The position numbers and the translations under genes were made by a program. A stretch of 64,000 nt of DNA from JBEVJC01 sp040510375 (GTDB taxonomy: Bacteria > Bacteroidota > Bacteroidia > Chitinophagales > Chitinophagaceae): positions 68,455 through 132,454 of the forward strand of contig JBEVJC010000003.1 in assembly GCA_040510375.1 (NCBI GenBank). The letters run 5' to 3'. Below, one piece after another: positions 7,012 through 16,767 of this stretch (its first letter is position 1; each line of letters starts with the position of its first letter). The notes under the pieces were generated by a model that was given only the letters and a program-made list of their open reading frames with translations, did no database searches and was not told where the DNA came from.

Positions 7012-9639
7012 ATGACAAGGGAGGAAATTCGCATACGTGACCGGGATGAAGGCAGGGCTGACTGGGCTAAATGGGGGCCCTATGTATCCGACCGGCAATG
7101 GGGAACAGTCCGCGAAGACTATAGCAGTGACGGTGAACCATGGACCTATCTCACCCATGATCAGTCGCGCAGCAGGGCGTATCGCTGGGGCGAAGATGGG
7201 ATCGCCGGTTTTTGTGATGACCAGCAACTGGTTTGTATTGGACTGTCACTCTGGAATACCAATGATCCTATATTAAAGGAAAGGTTGTTTGGGCTAGGTG
7301 CCACAGAAGGTAATCACGGTGAAGATGTAAAAGAACTTTATTACTACCTGGAGGCAACGCCAACGCATTCGTATATGAAAATGCTGTATAAATATCCGCA
7401 TGCCCGTTTTCCGTATGAGGATCTCCTGGAAAAAAATAGGGAACGCAACAGGGACCAGCGGGAGTATGAGTTGCTGGATACAGGCGTCTTCCTTGGTAAT
7501 AATTATTTTGATGTGTTTGTTGAATATGCAAAAGCAAACGAAGCGGAAGTGCTTATGCAGGTCACCGTATTTAACCGCGGCCAGGAAGACCATGTTTTAC
7601 ATGTGATCCCGCAACTTTGGTTTCGTAATACCTGGGACTGGGGTATTCACGATTATAAACCCCGTTTGTCGGTCAACAGGAAGGACTCCATCCATATAGA
7701 ACACCAGGCACTGGGAAATTATTATCTGTCACTGGAAAATGAAGCGCCCATATTGTTCTGTGAAAATGAGACCAACTACCAGAAAGTTTTCCAGACACCA
7801 AATCATTCACCATATCCCAAGGACGGTTTTCATGAGTATATTATCCATGGTAATAATTCAACGGTGAATCCTGCGGGTTTCGGGACAAAGGCAGCCGTGG
7901 ATTACCAGTTGCTGGTGCCAGGTGGTGGGTCGCAGATAATCCGCCTGCGGTTAGGTACCAGTGCCGACTATACATTTGATGAATTTGAAAATATAAGGAA
8001 AGCCAGGCAGGAAGATGCCGATGAAGTTTGTGCATTCCTGCAGCAAAAACTTCCTGGTGAGGAAGAGCGGATGATCCAGCGACAGGCACTTGCAGGTATG
8101 ATCTGGAACAAACAGTTTTATAAATATGATATTGAACAATGGATGAGGGGGAATCCGAAAGAGCCGCCACCACCAGCTTCCAGGCTTTCAGGACGTAACA
8201 GGGAATGGACGCACCTGAATAATGGTGATATTATTTCCATACCCGATAAATGGGAATTTCCCTGGTATGCCGCATGGGACCTTGCGTTTCATTGTATCCC
8301 GCTGACCCTGATTGATCCGGCTTTTGCAAAAGGTCAGTTGAAACTACTCACCCGGGAATGGTATATGCATCCGAATGGACAGTTCCCGGCGTATGAATGG
8401 AAGTTCAGCGATGTAAATCCCCCGGTGCATGCCTGGGCTACCTGGCGCGTGTACAAGATTGATAAAAAATTAAAGGGCAGTGGCGACATTGAATTCCTGG
8501 AAAGTGTTTACCATAAATTACTGATCAATTTTACCTGGTGGGTAAACAGGAAGGATTCCAATGGCCAGAATATTTTCCAGGGAGGATTTCTTGGACTGGA
8601 TAATATTGGTGTGTTTGACAGGAACACCTACCTGCCTTCGGGTGCAATACTGGAGCAGGCAGATGCAACGGGATGGATGGCGATGTACTCGCTGAACATG
8701 ATGCGTATTGCCCTGGAATTATCACTTACCAATAATGTATACCAGGAGATGGCCACCAAGTTTCTCGAACATTTTTTATATATCGCAGGTGCCATGGCCA
8801 ATATGGGAATATCGTCCACGGGATTGTGGGATGAAGAAGACCAGTATTATTACGACCAGGTGAAACTGGTTTCGGGAGAAACCGTGAAATTGAAAATCCG
8901 GAGTATGGTTGGATTAATTCCCCTGTTTGCAGTGGAAGTACTGGATCATGAAACATTGGTTGCTTCACCGGAATTCACCACAAGGTTAAGATGGTTCCTT
9001 GAACACCGGCCCGAGCTTGCGAAACAGGTCTCCCGCTGGGAAGAATACAATAAGGATGAAAAACACCTGCTTAGTTTATTAAGGGGAAGCCGCATGAAAA
9101 AGATTCTTAACAGGATGCTGGATGAAAAAGAATTCCTAAGCCCGTTCGGCATTCGTTCACTCTCCAGGATTTACCTGGATAACCCCTATCAATTTAATTA
9201 TAAAGACACATCACTCACGGTAAAATATGCTGCGGGTGAATCAACGATCGGGATGTTCGGTGGCAATAGCAACTGGCGTGGTCCGGTGTGGATGCCTCCC
9301 AACTTCCTGATCATTGAAAGCCTGCAACGCTTTCATCATTATTACGGAGAAGATTTTAAAGTTGAATGTCCTACGCATAGTGGTCAGTATATGTCTTTAA
9401 ATGATGTGGCTCTTTTTTTAAGTGACCGGCTCGCCAATATCTTCCGTAAAAATGAACAGGGATACCGGCCGGTAAATGGAGATAGTGAAGTGTTGGCCAC
9501 CGATCCATACTTTGCAAACTATATCCTGTTCTACGAACATTTTCATGGGGATGATGGTCGCGGTATCGGTGCTTCACACCAGACTGGCTGGACCGGACTG
9601 ATTGCAAAACTCCTGCATCCAAAAGTCCATATAAAATAA
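7012..9639 (+). CDS. GH63-type glucosidase (mannosyl-oligosaccharide glucosidase-like)
   Basis: An 875-residue protein without a signal peptide, so cytosolic. An N-terminal beta-rich region (about 1-330) is followed by an (alpha/alpha)6-barrel region. The start reads EGRADWAKWGPYVSDRQWG, and the C-terminal FHGDDGRGIGASHQTGWTG is characteristic of bacterial GH63-type proteins. Asp423 in WYAAWDLAF is a candidate catalytic acid. Bacterial homologues cleave alpha-glucosidic linkages in small glycosides; the natural substrate here is unknown. It is transcribed towards a susC-susD pair 186 bp downstream, which suggests but does not prove a role in the same glycan system. Confidence 0.85.
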   Translation: MTREEIRIRDRDEGRADWAKWGPYVSDRQWGTVREDYSSDGEPWTYLTHDQSRSRAYRWGEDGIAGFCDDQQLVCIGLSLWNTNDPILKERLFGLGATEGNHGEDVKELYYYLEATPTHSYMKMLYKYPHARFPYEDLLEKNRERNRDQREYELLDTGVFLGNNYFDVFVEYAKANEAEVLMQVTVFNRGQEDHVLHVIPQLWFRNTWDWGIHDYKPRLSVNRKDSIHIEHQALGNYYLSLENEAPILFCENETNYQKVFQTPNHSPYPKDGFHEYIIHGNNSTVNPAGFGTKAAVDYQLLVPGGGSQIIRLRLGTSADYTFDEFENIRKARQEDADEVCAFLQQKLPGEEERMIQRQALAGMIWNKQFYKYDIEQWMRGNPKEPPPPASRLSGRNREWTHLNNGDIISIPDKWEFPWYAAWDLAFHCIPLTLIDPAFAKGQLKLLTREWYMHPNGQFPAYEWKFSDVNPPVHAWATWRVYKIDKKLKGSGDIEFLESVYHKLLINFTWWVNRKDSNGQNIFQGGFLGLDNIGVFDRNTYLPSGAILEQADATGWMAMYSLNMMRIALELSLTNNVYQEMATKFLEHFLYIAGAMANMGISSTGLWDEEDQYYYDQVKLVSGETVKLKIRSMVGLIPLFAVEVLDHETLVASPEFTTRLRWFLEHRPELAKQVSRWEEYNKDEKHLLSLLRGSRMKKILNRMLDEKEFLSPFGIRSLSRIYLDNPYQFNYKDTSLTVKYAAGESTIGMFGGNSNWRGPVWMPPNFLIIESLQRFHHYYGEDFKVECPTHSGQYMSLNDVALFLSDRLANIFRKNEQGYRPVNGDSEVLATDPYFANYILFYEHFHGDDGRGIGASHQTGWTGLIAKLLHPKVHIK

Positions 9640-9825
9640 AACGGTTCTGATAACCCGAACGGTAAACCTCTTAAAAACGAATTTTTTTTTTAGTTAATAC
9701 CTCGTTAACTGATATTAGATAATTTTTATATGTTGTTCATTATCAACACATAACTTAATTTTCAAGTAATCTTTCATTAACATTTCCATAACGTCGGATT
9801 GCCACTTTTGCCGCAAATCGAAATA
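9640..9825 (+). promoter_or_regulatory. promoter region of the first susCD operon
   Basis: An A/T-rich gap of 186 bp between the GH63-type gene and susC. It contains a run of Ts near 9681-9691 and an inverted repeat AGTTAA (9692-9697) / TTAACT (9705-9710) with a 7-nt spacer that could be an operator. No convincing Bacteroidota -33/-7 pair was identified. Confidence 0.3.
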
Positions 9826-12800
9826 ATGATGAAAAGGTACTTTTTTCTGCTTGTGTTCCTGACAGGGTGTTTAATGACGTATTCGCAGTCGACCTTTACG
9901 GGATCGGTTGCGGATGAAAAAGGTTCTCCTTTAAGAGGGGTGACCATTAGTTTACAAAATGGAGCTGGTACGGTTAAAAAAGTGGTACAGTCGACTGCCG
10001 GTGGATTGTTCACTATTACAGACATCCCAACGGGAGGCCAGTACAATGTAAGTTTTTCTTATGTTGGTTATGTTACGGTAATGCGGGATTCGCTTGACCT
10101 GGTTTCCTCAGGTCAGTCGATGAACATCGTAATGAAACCTTCCCTGTATATGGGAGATGAGGTGGTGGTGGTTGCCTATTCCACGCAAAAAAAGGCCAAC
10201 CTCACTGGTGCGGTTGACCAGGTATCGGGAAAAGTTTTTGAGAACCGATCAATCAGTAACGTTTCACAAGGTTTACAGGGTGCCATACCCAATCTTAACC
10301 TGGTGATGGGAGATGGTAAACCAACGCAGTCACCGGAATACAATATCCGTGGTAATACCTCCATCGGTCAGGGTGGTAATGCGCTTGTTCTTATTGATGG
10401 TGCGGAAGGAAACCCAGCCTTACTAAATCCAAATGATGTGGCAAGCGTAACGGTACTCAAGGATGCAGCCTCAGCGGCCATCTATGGTGCGCGTGCGGTT
10501 TTCGGTGTTGTGCTCATCACCACAAAAAGTCCTGTAAAAGGGAAAACCAGTATCAATTATTCGGCAAATTTTTCGTCCAAATCGCCGATAGTAGTGCCCG
10601 ACTATGTAACAAACGGCTACGAGTTTGCCCGGATTTTCAATGATGCCTGGAGTGCATGGAACGATTATTCGCAGTTCCCCCAAAACATCAACAAGACGGT
10701 TAAGTTTTCGCAGGAGTATCTTGCAGAGTTGAAACGGAGGAATGAGGATCCATCACTACCGAAGGTTGAATTAAATGCGAATGGTGAATATGTGTACTAT
10801 GGTAATACCGATTGGTACAAACTCCTGTACAAGGACCATACAGGTTCCATGGACCATAATATTTCAGTAAGTGGGAGTAATGAAAAAGCAAGTTTCCTGA
10901 TCTCGGGCCGCTTCTACGGCCAGGATGGCCTGTTCCGATACAATAGTGACGATTATAAGATGTATAATTTCAGGGCGAAGGGAAGTATCCAGGCATTGCC
11001 ATGGCTTCGTCTGGAGAATAATACAGACTACTCAAATATGCTTTACCATAATCCCTTGAATGTGGGAGAAGGTGGAAGTATCTGGAGGAATATCGCAGAT
11101 GAGGGTCATGAAATGTCGCCCCTGTTCAACCCGGATGGTAATCTTTCCTTTTCAGCAGCATATGGAGTTGGTGATTTTGTATACGGGCATAACGGTATAG
11201 ATGCTGATAGACGGCTGTTGAGGAACCGCACTTCGGTGGTTACGGAGTTCTTTAATAAAAAACTCCGGATTAAGGGAGATTTTACTATCCAGAACCGTGA
11301 TGACGATTCCACCATGATCCGCGTGGCAGTGCCTTACAGCAAAAAACCCGGTGTAATTGAATATGTTGGAGCAGCCACAAATGATATCAGGGAGAGTTAT
11401 AATGAGGCGCAATACCTGGCTACAAATATCTATGCTGAGTATGAAAATACTTTTGCGGGCAGGCATGCGGTAAAGGGACTGGTTGGTTATAACTACGAAC
11501 AATCCACCAGCAAAGGCGTCAACGCGCAGCGTAACGGATTGATTTATGATGATGCAGATAATCTCAACCTTGCCCTCGGAACCGCTGTCACAGCGAATTC
11601 ACCATACGAGCAATGGAATATACGGGGAGGTTTCTTCCGGTTCAACTACAGCTTCGATGAACGTTACCTGGTAGAAGTTAATGGACGGTATGACGGGTCA
11701 TCTAAATTCCCCACATATGACCGGTATGCGTTCTTTCCTTCCGTATCTGCGGGCTGGAGGGTTTCAAATGAATCTTTCTGGACCCTGTCGAAGAAAGTCA
11801 TTTCCGACCTGAAGTTGAGGGGTTCTTATGGTTCGCTCGGAAATGGAAATATTTCTTCCTATTCCTTCATCCAGCAATTTGCCATAACGCAGTCACCCCG
11901 GGTGTTGGGAGGTATCCGTCCGCCAACCACATCTCAACCCAATATGCTGCCGGATAATCTTACCTGGGAAACCGCCACCACAACCGATTTCGGAATTGAC
12001 CTGGGCTTACTGGATAACCGGTTACAGATTTCGGGCGACTGGTATCAGCGCAATACCACTGATATGTTCACTTTCGGCCCTTCGCTTCCTGCAGTATTTG
12101 GTACCAATGTACCAAAGGGTAACTATGCCGACCTGAGGACTACCGGTTGGGAAGTAGTGGCATCCTGGAGAAGCAGTGGTAAAATCTCCGGTAAACGTTT
12201 CGGTTATGGTGTTCGTTTGTCAATGGGCGATTACCAGTCGGAGATAACCCGGTATAATAATCCAACCAATAAACTGGATGACTACTACGTGGGACAGAAA
12301 CTCGGTGAGATCTGGGGTTATGTTACAGATGGTTTCTTTACTGCCGACAATATTGCCCTTGCACCACAGCAGAGCCAGATCAAGAGTTCGAATGGTGGTA
12401 AAACAATGATCGGTGATATTAAGTTCCTTGACCTGAACAAAGACGGAGTGATTAATACAGGAGCCAATACACTCGCCGATCCGGGCGATCGCAAGATCAT
12501 CGGGAACTCACAACCTCGTTATTCATTTGGTGCCATGTTTGATTTCGACTGGAATAATTTTTTTGTAAGTGCATTCTTCCAGGGTGTGGCAAAACAGGAC
12601 TGGTGGCCGGGTGCGGAAGCAGATGCTTTCTGGGGTCCTTATAACCGTCCATACAACAGGGTTCCTACCGAAATGCTGAATGAGATCTGGTCCGAAGAAA
12701 ATCCTGATACCTATTTCCCGCGCCTGAGGGGATATATCGCACAGGGCTCAGGCCGGTCACTGACATCGGTCCAGACAAAGTACCTGCAAAATGTGGCGTA

Positions 12801-13056
12801 TGTAAGATTGAAGAATCTGCAGATCGGGTATAACCTGCCGGAATCGATTACCAGCAAAATAAAAATGACACAGGCAAGGGTATATGTATCTGCTGAAAAT
12901 GTGTGGACCTATTCACCGATGTACAAAATATCCCATAACCTGGATGTGGAGAGTATCCAGGGTTCGGACCGCGTACTTACAGACGGTAAGAGTGGTAACG
13001 GGAATAACTATCCGATCCTTAAAGGATGGTCTGTTGGATTGAATGTTGGATTTTAA
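9826..13056 (+). CDS. SusC/RagA-family TonB-linked outer-membrane transporter
   Basis: A protein of about 1076 residues beginning MMKRYFFLLVFLTG; this start is chosen over an upstream TTG because it begins the signal peptide, which ends near YSQS. A CarboxypepD-like beta-sandwich (FTGSVADEKGSPLRGVTISL) is followed by the SusC linker DEVVVVAYSTQKKANLTGA, a plug with IRGNTSIGQGGNALVLIDG, and a 22-strand barrel ending in VGLNVGF. SusC proteins import oligosaccharides or peptides across the outer membrane with TonB energy, in complex with the SusD lipoprotein encoded 20 bp downstream. The substrate is unknown; no glycosidase lies inside this operon, though a GH63-type gene precedes it. Confidence 0.95.
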   Translation: MMKRYFFLLVFLTGCLMTYSQSTFTGSVADEKGSPLRGVTISLQNGAGTVKKVVQSTAGGLFTITDIPTGGQYNVSFSYVGYVTVMRDSLDLVSSGQSMNIVMKPSLYMGDEVVVVAYSTQKKANLTGAVDQVSGKVFENRSISNVSQGLQGAIPNLNLVMGDGKPTQSPEYNIRGNTSIGQGGNALVLIDGAEGNPALLNPNDVASVTVLKDAASAAIYGARAVFGVVLITTKSPVKGKTSINYSANFSSKSPIVVPDYVTNGYEFARIFNDAWSAWNDYSQFPQNINKTVKFSQEYLAELKRRNEDPSLPKVELNANGEYVYYGNTDWYKLLYKDHTGSMDHNISVSGSNEKASFLISGRFYGQDGLFRYNSDDYKMYNFRAKGSIQALPWLRLENNTDYSNMLYHNPLNVGEGGSIWRNIADEGHEMSPLFNPDGNLSFSAAYGVGDFVYGHNGIDADRRLLRNRTSVVTEFFNKKLRIKGDFTIQNRDDDSTMIRVAVPYSKKPGVIEYVGAATNDIRESYNEAQYLATNIYAEYENTFAGRHAVKGLVGYNYEQSTSKGVNAQRNGLIYDDADNLNLALGTAVTANSPYEQWNIRGGFFRFNYSFDERYLVEVNGRYDGSSKFPTYDRYAFFPSVSAGWRVSNESFWTLSKKVISDLKLRGSYGSLGNGNISSYSFIQQFAITQSPRVLGGIRPPTTSQPNMLPDNLTWETATTTDFGIDLGLLDNRLQISGDWYQRNTTDMFTFGPSLPAVFGTNVPKGNYADLRTTGWEVVASWRSSGKISGKRFGYGVRLSMGDYQSEITRYNNPTNKLDDYYVGQKLGEIWGYVTDGFFTADNIALAPQQSQIKSSNGGKTMIGDIKFLDLNKDGVINTGANTLADPGDRKIIGNSQPRYSFGAMFDFDWNNFFVSAFFQGVAKQDWWPGAEADAFWGPYNRPYNRVPTEMLNEIWSEENPDTYFPRLRGYIAQGSGRSLTSVQTKYLQNVAYVRLKNLQIGYNLPESITSKIKMTQARVYVSAENVWTYSPMYKISHNLDVESIQGSDRVLTDGKSGNGNNYPILKGWSVGLNVGF

Positions 13057-13076
13057 CAAAAAATGAATTTATCAAG

Positions 13077-14864
13077 ATGAAGACGATACTATTATCTATC
13101 ACAGCGCTGCTGTTGATTACGGGTTGCAAGAAGTTAGACCAGGAGCCGCGGGGAACTGCATCAGACGGTGCAGTGTTTGGAAGTGAAAAAGGCCTGCAGC
13201 TGTATACAAATTCTTTTTATAATAACCTGCCTACTGCCGCAGATGTGGTGAGGGCAGACAATATGGCCGATTATGCTGCAAGGAATGATGTTCCTGCGTT
13301 CCTTACGGAGACGGGGTTTGGTCCCGTTCAGAGTTCAGGCTGGAGCTGGACCACACTTCGGAATATCAATTACTTTATTGAAAACAATAACCATGAAACG
13401 GTTCCTTTGAACATCCGTACCAATTATACGGCAGTCGCCCGTTTCTTCCGGGCCCTGTTTTATTTTGATAAGGTAGTCCGGTTTGGTGCAGTTCCCTGGT
13501 ATGGTAAAACAATTCCCATTTCCGATACATCAATGCTGTACAGGAAGAGGGATCCGCGTACACTTGTTATGGACTCAGTGCTGGCCGACCTGAATTTTGC
13601 GGCTGAAAATATCACTACAGCAGACAAAACCAGGAGCCTGATCACGAAATATGTGGCGCTGGCATTTAAGTCAAGGATCTGTCTTTTTGAGGGAACATTC
13701 AGGAAGTATCATGATGTTCCGGATGGACTTGCCACCGGTTTGAAGAGTACTTCCGCCCAGTGGTTACAGGAAGCGGTGAATGCTGCCCAGCAGGTAATCA
13801 CGGAAGGCGGGTTCAGTCTTCATAACAGTGCAGGAACTACGGCTTCCTACCGTCAATTATTTACCAGTAAGCAGCCGGTGGTAAATGAAATTATTTTGTC
13901 GAATGTGGCTGACCTGGCTTTAAATGTTTTGAATGATGCCAACTGGTTCTGGACTTCTGCCACGTATGGTTCAAGGTTAAGTTTTACCAGGACGTTTGTC
14001 AACACTTACCTGAAGACAGACGGAACACCTTTTACCAATGATGCAGACTATCCGACAAAATTATTTGTTGATGAGGTTAAAGGCCGGGATACGCGTTTGC
14101 AGCAGACCATCCGGATGGGTAATTATACAAGGACCAGTTCGGGAGCACCCGTGGCGGCGCCACCTGTATTTTCCTATACATTTACCGGTTACCAGCCTAT
14201 TAAGTGGACACTGGATGATATGGGTTATGATGCAGGTGCAACAAACGACAACTCGATCTGTATGATGCGATATGCGGAAGTATTGCTGAATTTTGCAGAA
14301 GCAAAGGCCGAACTTGGTACACTCACAAATACGGATTGGGCAAATACGGTAGGTGCTTTAAGGGCCCGGGGTGGTATTACCGGTGGACTTACCAATATTC
14401 CTGTGGATATAGACCCATACCTGGCATCTGTTTATTTTCCTGGTATCAATGATGCGGCAATCCTTGAAATCCGCAGGGAACGTGGGATTGAACTGGCATG
14501 GGAAGGACAACGGTTCAACGACCTGATCCGCTGGAAAAGGGGTGAACTGATGGCCCAGACCTGGAATGGATTTTATGTTCCGTCGTTGAATACCCCGATG
14601 GACCTGAATGCTGACGGAATAAATGATGTGTTGTTTTATCAGGGAACGGCACCTGCGGCATTGCCAGGGGTGACCTTTGTAAACGTTTCGGAGAAATTGC
14701 CGAACGGAACTGCAAATCCACAGCGCCTTTCCAACAACACATACGGAGAAATCACCTGGCTGAATACAACAGTCAGGAAATGGGAAGATAAAAAGTACCT
14801 GTATCCTATTCCTCAGGCCGACCTGCTTGTAAACCCGGCACTGGAGCAAAACCCCAAATGGTAA
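13077..14864 (+). CDS. SusD/RagB-family surface lipoprotein
   Basis: A protein of 595 residues starting at the ATG at 13077, 20 bp after the susC stop; a longer open frame begins inside susC but lacks a signal peptide. The lipobox is LLITGCKK, giving a lipidated Cys17. TPR-type helices carry the typical SusD segments (TNWFFRAL-like ARFFRALFYFDKVVRFG, then EIRRERGIELAWEGQRFNDL and the C-terminal YPIPQADLLVNPALEQNP). SusD caps the SusC barrel and helps bind the ligand. Operon: susC-susD-EEP protein. Confidence 0.95.
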   Translation: MKTILLSITALLLITGCKKLDQEPRGTASDGAVFGSEKGLQLYTNSFYNNLPTAADVVRADNMADYAARNDVPAFLTETGFGPVQSSGWSWTTLRNINYFIENNNHETVPLNIRTNYTAVARFFRALFYFDKVVRFGAVPWYGKTIPISDTSMLYRKRDPRTLVMDSVLADLNFAAENITTADKTRSLITKYVALAFKSRICLFEGTFRKYHDVPDGLATGLKSTSAQWLQEAVNAAQQVITEGGFSLHNSAGTTASYRQLFTSKQPVVNEIILSNVADLALNVLNDANWFWTSATYGSRLSFTRTFVNTYLKTDGTPFTNDADYPTKLFVDEVKGRDTRLQQTIRMGNYTRTSSGAPVAAPPVFSYTFTGYQPIKWTLDDMGYDAGATNDNSICMMRYAEVLLNFAEAKAELGTLTNTDWANTVGALRARGGITGGLTNIPVDIDPYLASVYFPGINDAAILEIRRERGIELAWEGQRFNDLIRWKRGELMAQTWNGFYVPSLNTPMDLNADGINDVLFYQGTAPAALPGVTFVNVSEKLPNGTANPQRLSNNTYGEITWLNTTVRKWEDKKYLYPIPQADLLVNPALEQNPKW

Positions 14865-14887
14865 TTTAAAATTTAATAAAACAGTTC

Positions 14888-15721
14888 ATGATCAGGAAAT
14901 TTTTGATTTTTTCAACGGCAATAGTTTTAACACTGAGCGTTAATGCGCAGAAGGTAATCGCCGGAACATTTAATCTGCGTTACGATAATAAAGGTGATAC
15001 AGGTAATTTATGGATTGACCGCGCACCTATCGCAGCAAACCTTATCCGTTTTCATCAGTTCGATGTGCTGGGAACCCAGGAGGGGCTGAGCAACCAGATC
15101 AGCGATCTCCAACAATACCTTCCTGAATACGGACATTATGGCCTTGGCAGGGACGATGGCAAAACAGCTGGTGAACATTCTTCCATATTTTACCGCAAGG
15201 ATAAATATATAGTCCAGGATAGTGGTGATTTCTGGTTATCGGAACATCCGGAAAAGCCGGGCTTTGGCTGGGATGCAAGAAATAACCGGATCTGTTCCTG
15301 GTTAAAACTGAAATCAAGGCAGGGTAAAAAAACATTCTTCGTGTTCAGTGTTCATTTTGATCACCGTGGAGTGGTAGCCCGCCGCGAGAGTGGTAAACTG
15401 ATCACGGAAAAAATCGCTGCTATTGCTGGTACGACCCCGGCGATATTAGTGGGTGATTTTAACGGGAGTAATGAAAGCGAATGGTACAAAACGATCAATG
15501 AGAGTAAACAACTGGAAGATGCTTATACAAAGGCAGTAAAGCCATACACCAATAACGGGAGCTTTAACAGTTTCCGGATTGGCAACCCATCCAGTGAGAT
15601 CATCGACCATATTTTTATTACAAAGGATTTCAAGGTAACCAGGTACGGAATACTCACCGATACTTACCACGGTAAGTTCCCGTCAGATCATTATCCGGTA
15701 TTGGTAGATCTGGAATTCTAA
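14888..15721 (+). CDS. exported endonuclease/exonuclease/phosphatase-fold hydrolase
   Basis: A 277-residue protein with a signal peptide ending near SVNAQ. The EEP fold is complete: TFNLRYDN (Asn29), LGTQEG (metal-binding Glu65), SVHFDHRG (His156), LVGDFNGS (Asp190, Asn192) and PSDHYPV (His268). Family members are Mg-dependent phosphodiesterases acting on nucleic acids, phosphoinositides, sphingomyelin or other phosphate esters. It follows susD by 23 bp and ends in a strong terminator, so it belongs to the susCD operon and probably acts in the periplasm or at the surface on the imported material. The substrate is unknown. Confidence 0.9.
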   Translation: MIRKFLIFSTAIVLTLSVNAQKVIAGTFNLRYDNKGDTGNLWIDRAPIAANLIRFHQFDVLGTQEGLSNQISDLQQYLPEYGHYGLGRDDGKTAGEHSSIFYRKDKYIVQDSGDFWLSEHPEKPGFGWDARNNRICSWLKLKSRQGKKTFFVFSVHFDHRGVVARRESGKLITEKIAAIAGTTPAILVGDFNGSNESEWYKTINESKQLEDAYTKAVKPYTNNGSFNSFRIGNPSSEIIDHIFITKDFKVTRYGILTDTYHGKFPSDHYPVLVDLEF

Positions 15722-15741
15722 GATTTTATAACCTGAACCTG

Positions 15742-15778
15742 ATACCCAGGGCCCGAAAGGTGCCCTGGGTATTTTTTT
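15742..15778 (+). terminator. intrinsic terminator of the first susCD operon
   Basis: A perfect 11-bp stem (ATACCCAGGGC / GCCCTGGGTAT, 15742-15752 and 15762-15772) with a 9-nt loop is followed by a run of Ts, 20 bp after the EEP-gene stop. Confidence 0.92.
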
Positions 15779-16229
15779 GCCGGTCATTATGGGTAAATCC
15801 GGCAGGTTAAACGCAGGGAACAGCGACTGAGGTCTTAAAATACGAGAGGGCAGTAGACACTGCCCTCGTTGTGTATAAAATAGACATACACATGAGAATA
15901 TTTTTAGTACTACTGGGTAATTATTTATTTCTTCAACCACCATCAAGATACGTATTGAAACTGGTATGTAAAAGGAAATACGGACAGATGGACAAAGGAG
16001 ATATTTTACAGTTGCAAATGCCGGATTTGGTTAAAAGCCATGAAACCGGTTAATCCGGTACCCAATAGTTAAAATCGGTCTCTGAACAATTCAAATGGGA
16101 AACCGGGAAAATTTGTTTTCCCGTTCATTACCTCTGTTGTGGATTCCTGCTTTTTATATGAACGGCAATCAGTTTTTACTGAACAGGTCTTAAATTAGTT
16201 ATACAAATTGTAGGATCAAAACCACAACG
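15779..16229. other. 450-bp intergenic region before the LytTR gene
   Basis: No convincing gene. It holds an isolated perfect hairpin (15846-15867) and a weak open frame at 15871-16053 that resembles no family I know. The part nearest 16230 is A/T-rich (TTAAATTAGTTATACAAATTG) and probably carries the promoter of the LytTR gene. Confidence 0.6.
15846..15867. other. orphan hairpin
   Basis: A perfect 9-bp stem (GAGGGCAGT / ACTGCCCTC) with an AGAC tetraloop. No U-tract follows on the plus strand and no minus-strand gene ends nearby, so its role is unclear; a small-RNA or mRNA-leader element is possible. Confidence 0.5.
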
Positions 16230-16625
16230 ATGCACAACCAAGTAAGTGAAGTAAAGCCGCTAAGTGAAGTTAAAAATGCACATCGGGAGTACCTTATCTG
16301 CAAAAGGGGAAGCGTATATGTACCGATGAAGTATACGGAGCTGCATATGTTTTATGTTGTATCCAAAGTAACATTTGTTAAGGATAAGGTCGGCAATAAG
16401 TTTACTATTGAAAGTTCCCTCTCTGCACTGGAAGGTGAACTGGATGAAAAGATTTTCTTTCGCGCCAACCGCAAAGTGCTGCTTAATATAGATGCGATCC
16501 TGGAATACAAGATGGTTGAAAACGGAAAGATCGCTATCCTCCTCAGGGACAAAGATTTTAAGAATCATGTTATTGTCAGCCAGGTAACGGCTCCCTATTT
16601 TAAAAAATGGATCTCGGCACTTTAA
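16230..16625 (+). CDS. stand-alone LytTR DNA-binding transcriptional regulator
   Basis: A 131-residue protein consisting almost only of a LytTR domain (about residues 20-125): ICKRGSVYVPMKYTELHMFY, a central FTIESSLSALEGEL, then FFRANRKVLLNIDAILEYK, the typical LytTR core in which FxRxxRxxLVN contacts DNA. No receiver domain, sensor or membrane segment is present, so the signal input is unknown. It is 142 bp upstream of the second susC and in the same direction, which makes that operon its most likely target. A pair of similar sequences 21 bp apart (16671-16700) in the gap could be its binding site. Confidence 0.88.
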   Translation: MHNQVSEVKPLSEVKNAHREYLICKRGSVYVPMKYTELHMFYVVSKVTFVKDKVGNKFTIESSLSALEGELDEKIFFRANRKVLLNIDAILEYKMVENGKIAILLRDKDFKNHVIVSQVTAPYFKKWISAL

Positions 16626-16670
16626 TTTATGGGCGTGGCCTTTCTGTATAACTGAACGCCGTTTATTTAT

Positions 16671-16700
16671 ATTTCAGTAGTCCATTTTTCTATTCCAGTA
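16671..16700 (+). promoter_or_regulatory. possible LytTR binding site (direct repeats 21 bp apart)
   Basis: TTTCAGTAGT and TTCCAGTAAT recur at a 21-bp interval (CAGTA at 16675 and 16696) about 70-95 bp upstream of the susC start. LytTR regulators such as AgrA bind two direct repeats about two helical turns apart, so the spacing fits; the sequence match is only inferred. Confidence 0.3.
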
Positions 16701-16767
16701 ATTGAAGGCCTTCCAACTGCCACAAACCAAATCTCTTTGCTGTCTCATCAATATAAAATCATAATTG

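Noticed and set aside
9643..9691. Possible terminator after the GH63-type gene
   Set aside because: There is a T run but the preceding stem is only 4-5 bp, too weak to call.
15871..16053. 60-codon open frame in the gap before the LytTR gene
   Set aside because: It starts at a GTG with no family resemblance and a composition like neighbouring noncoding DNA; no support as a gene.
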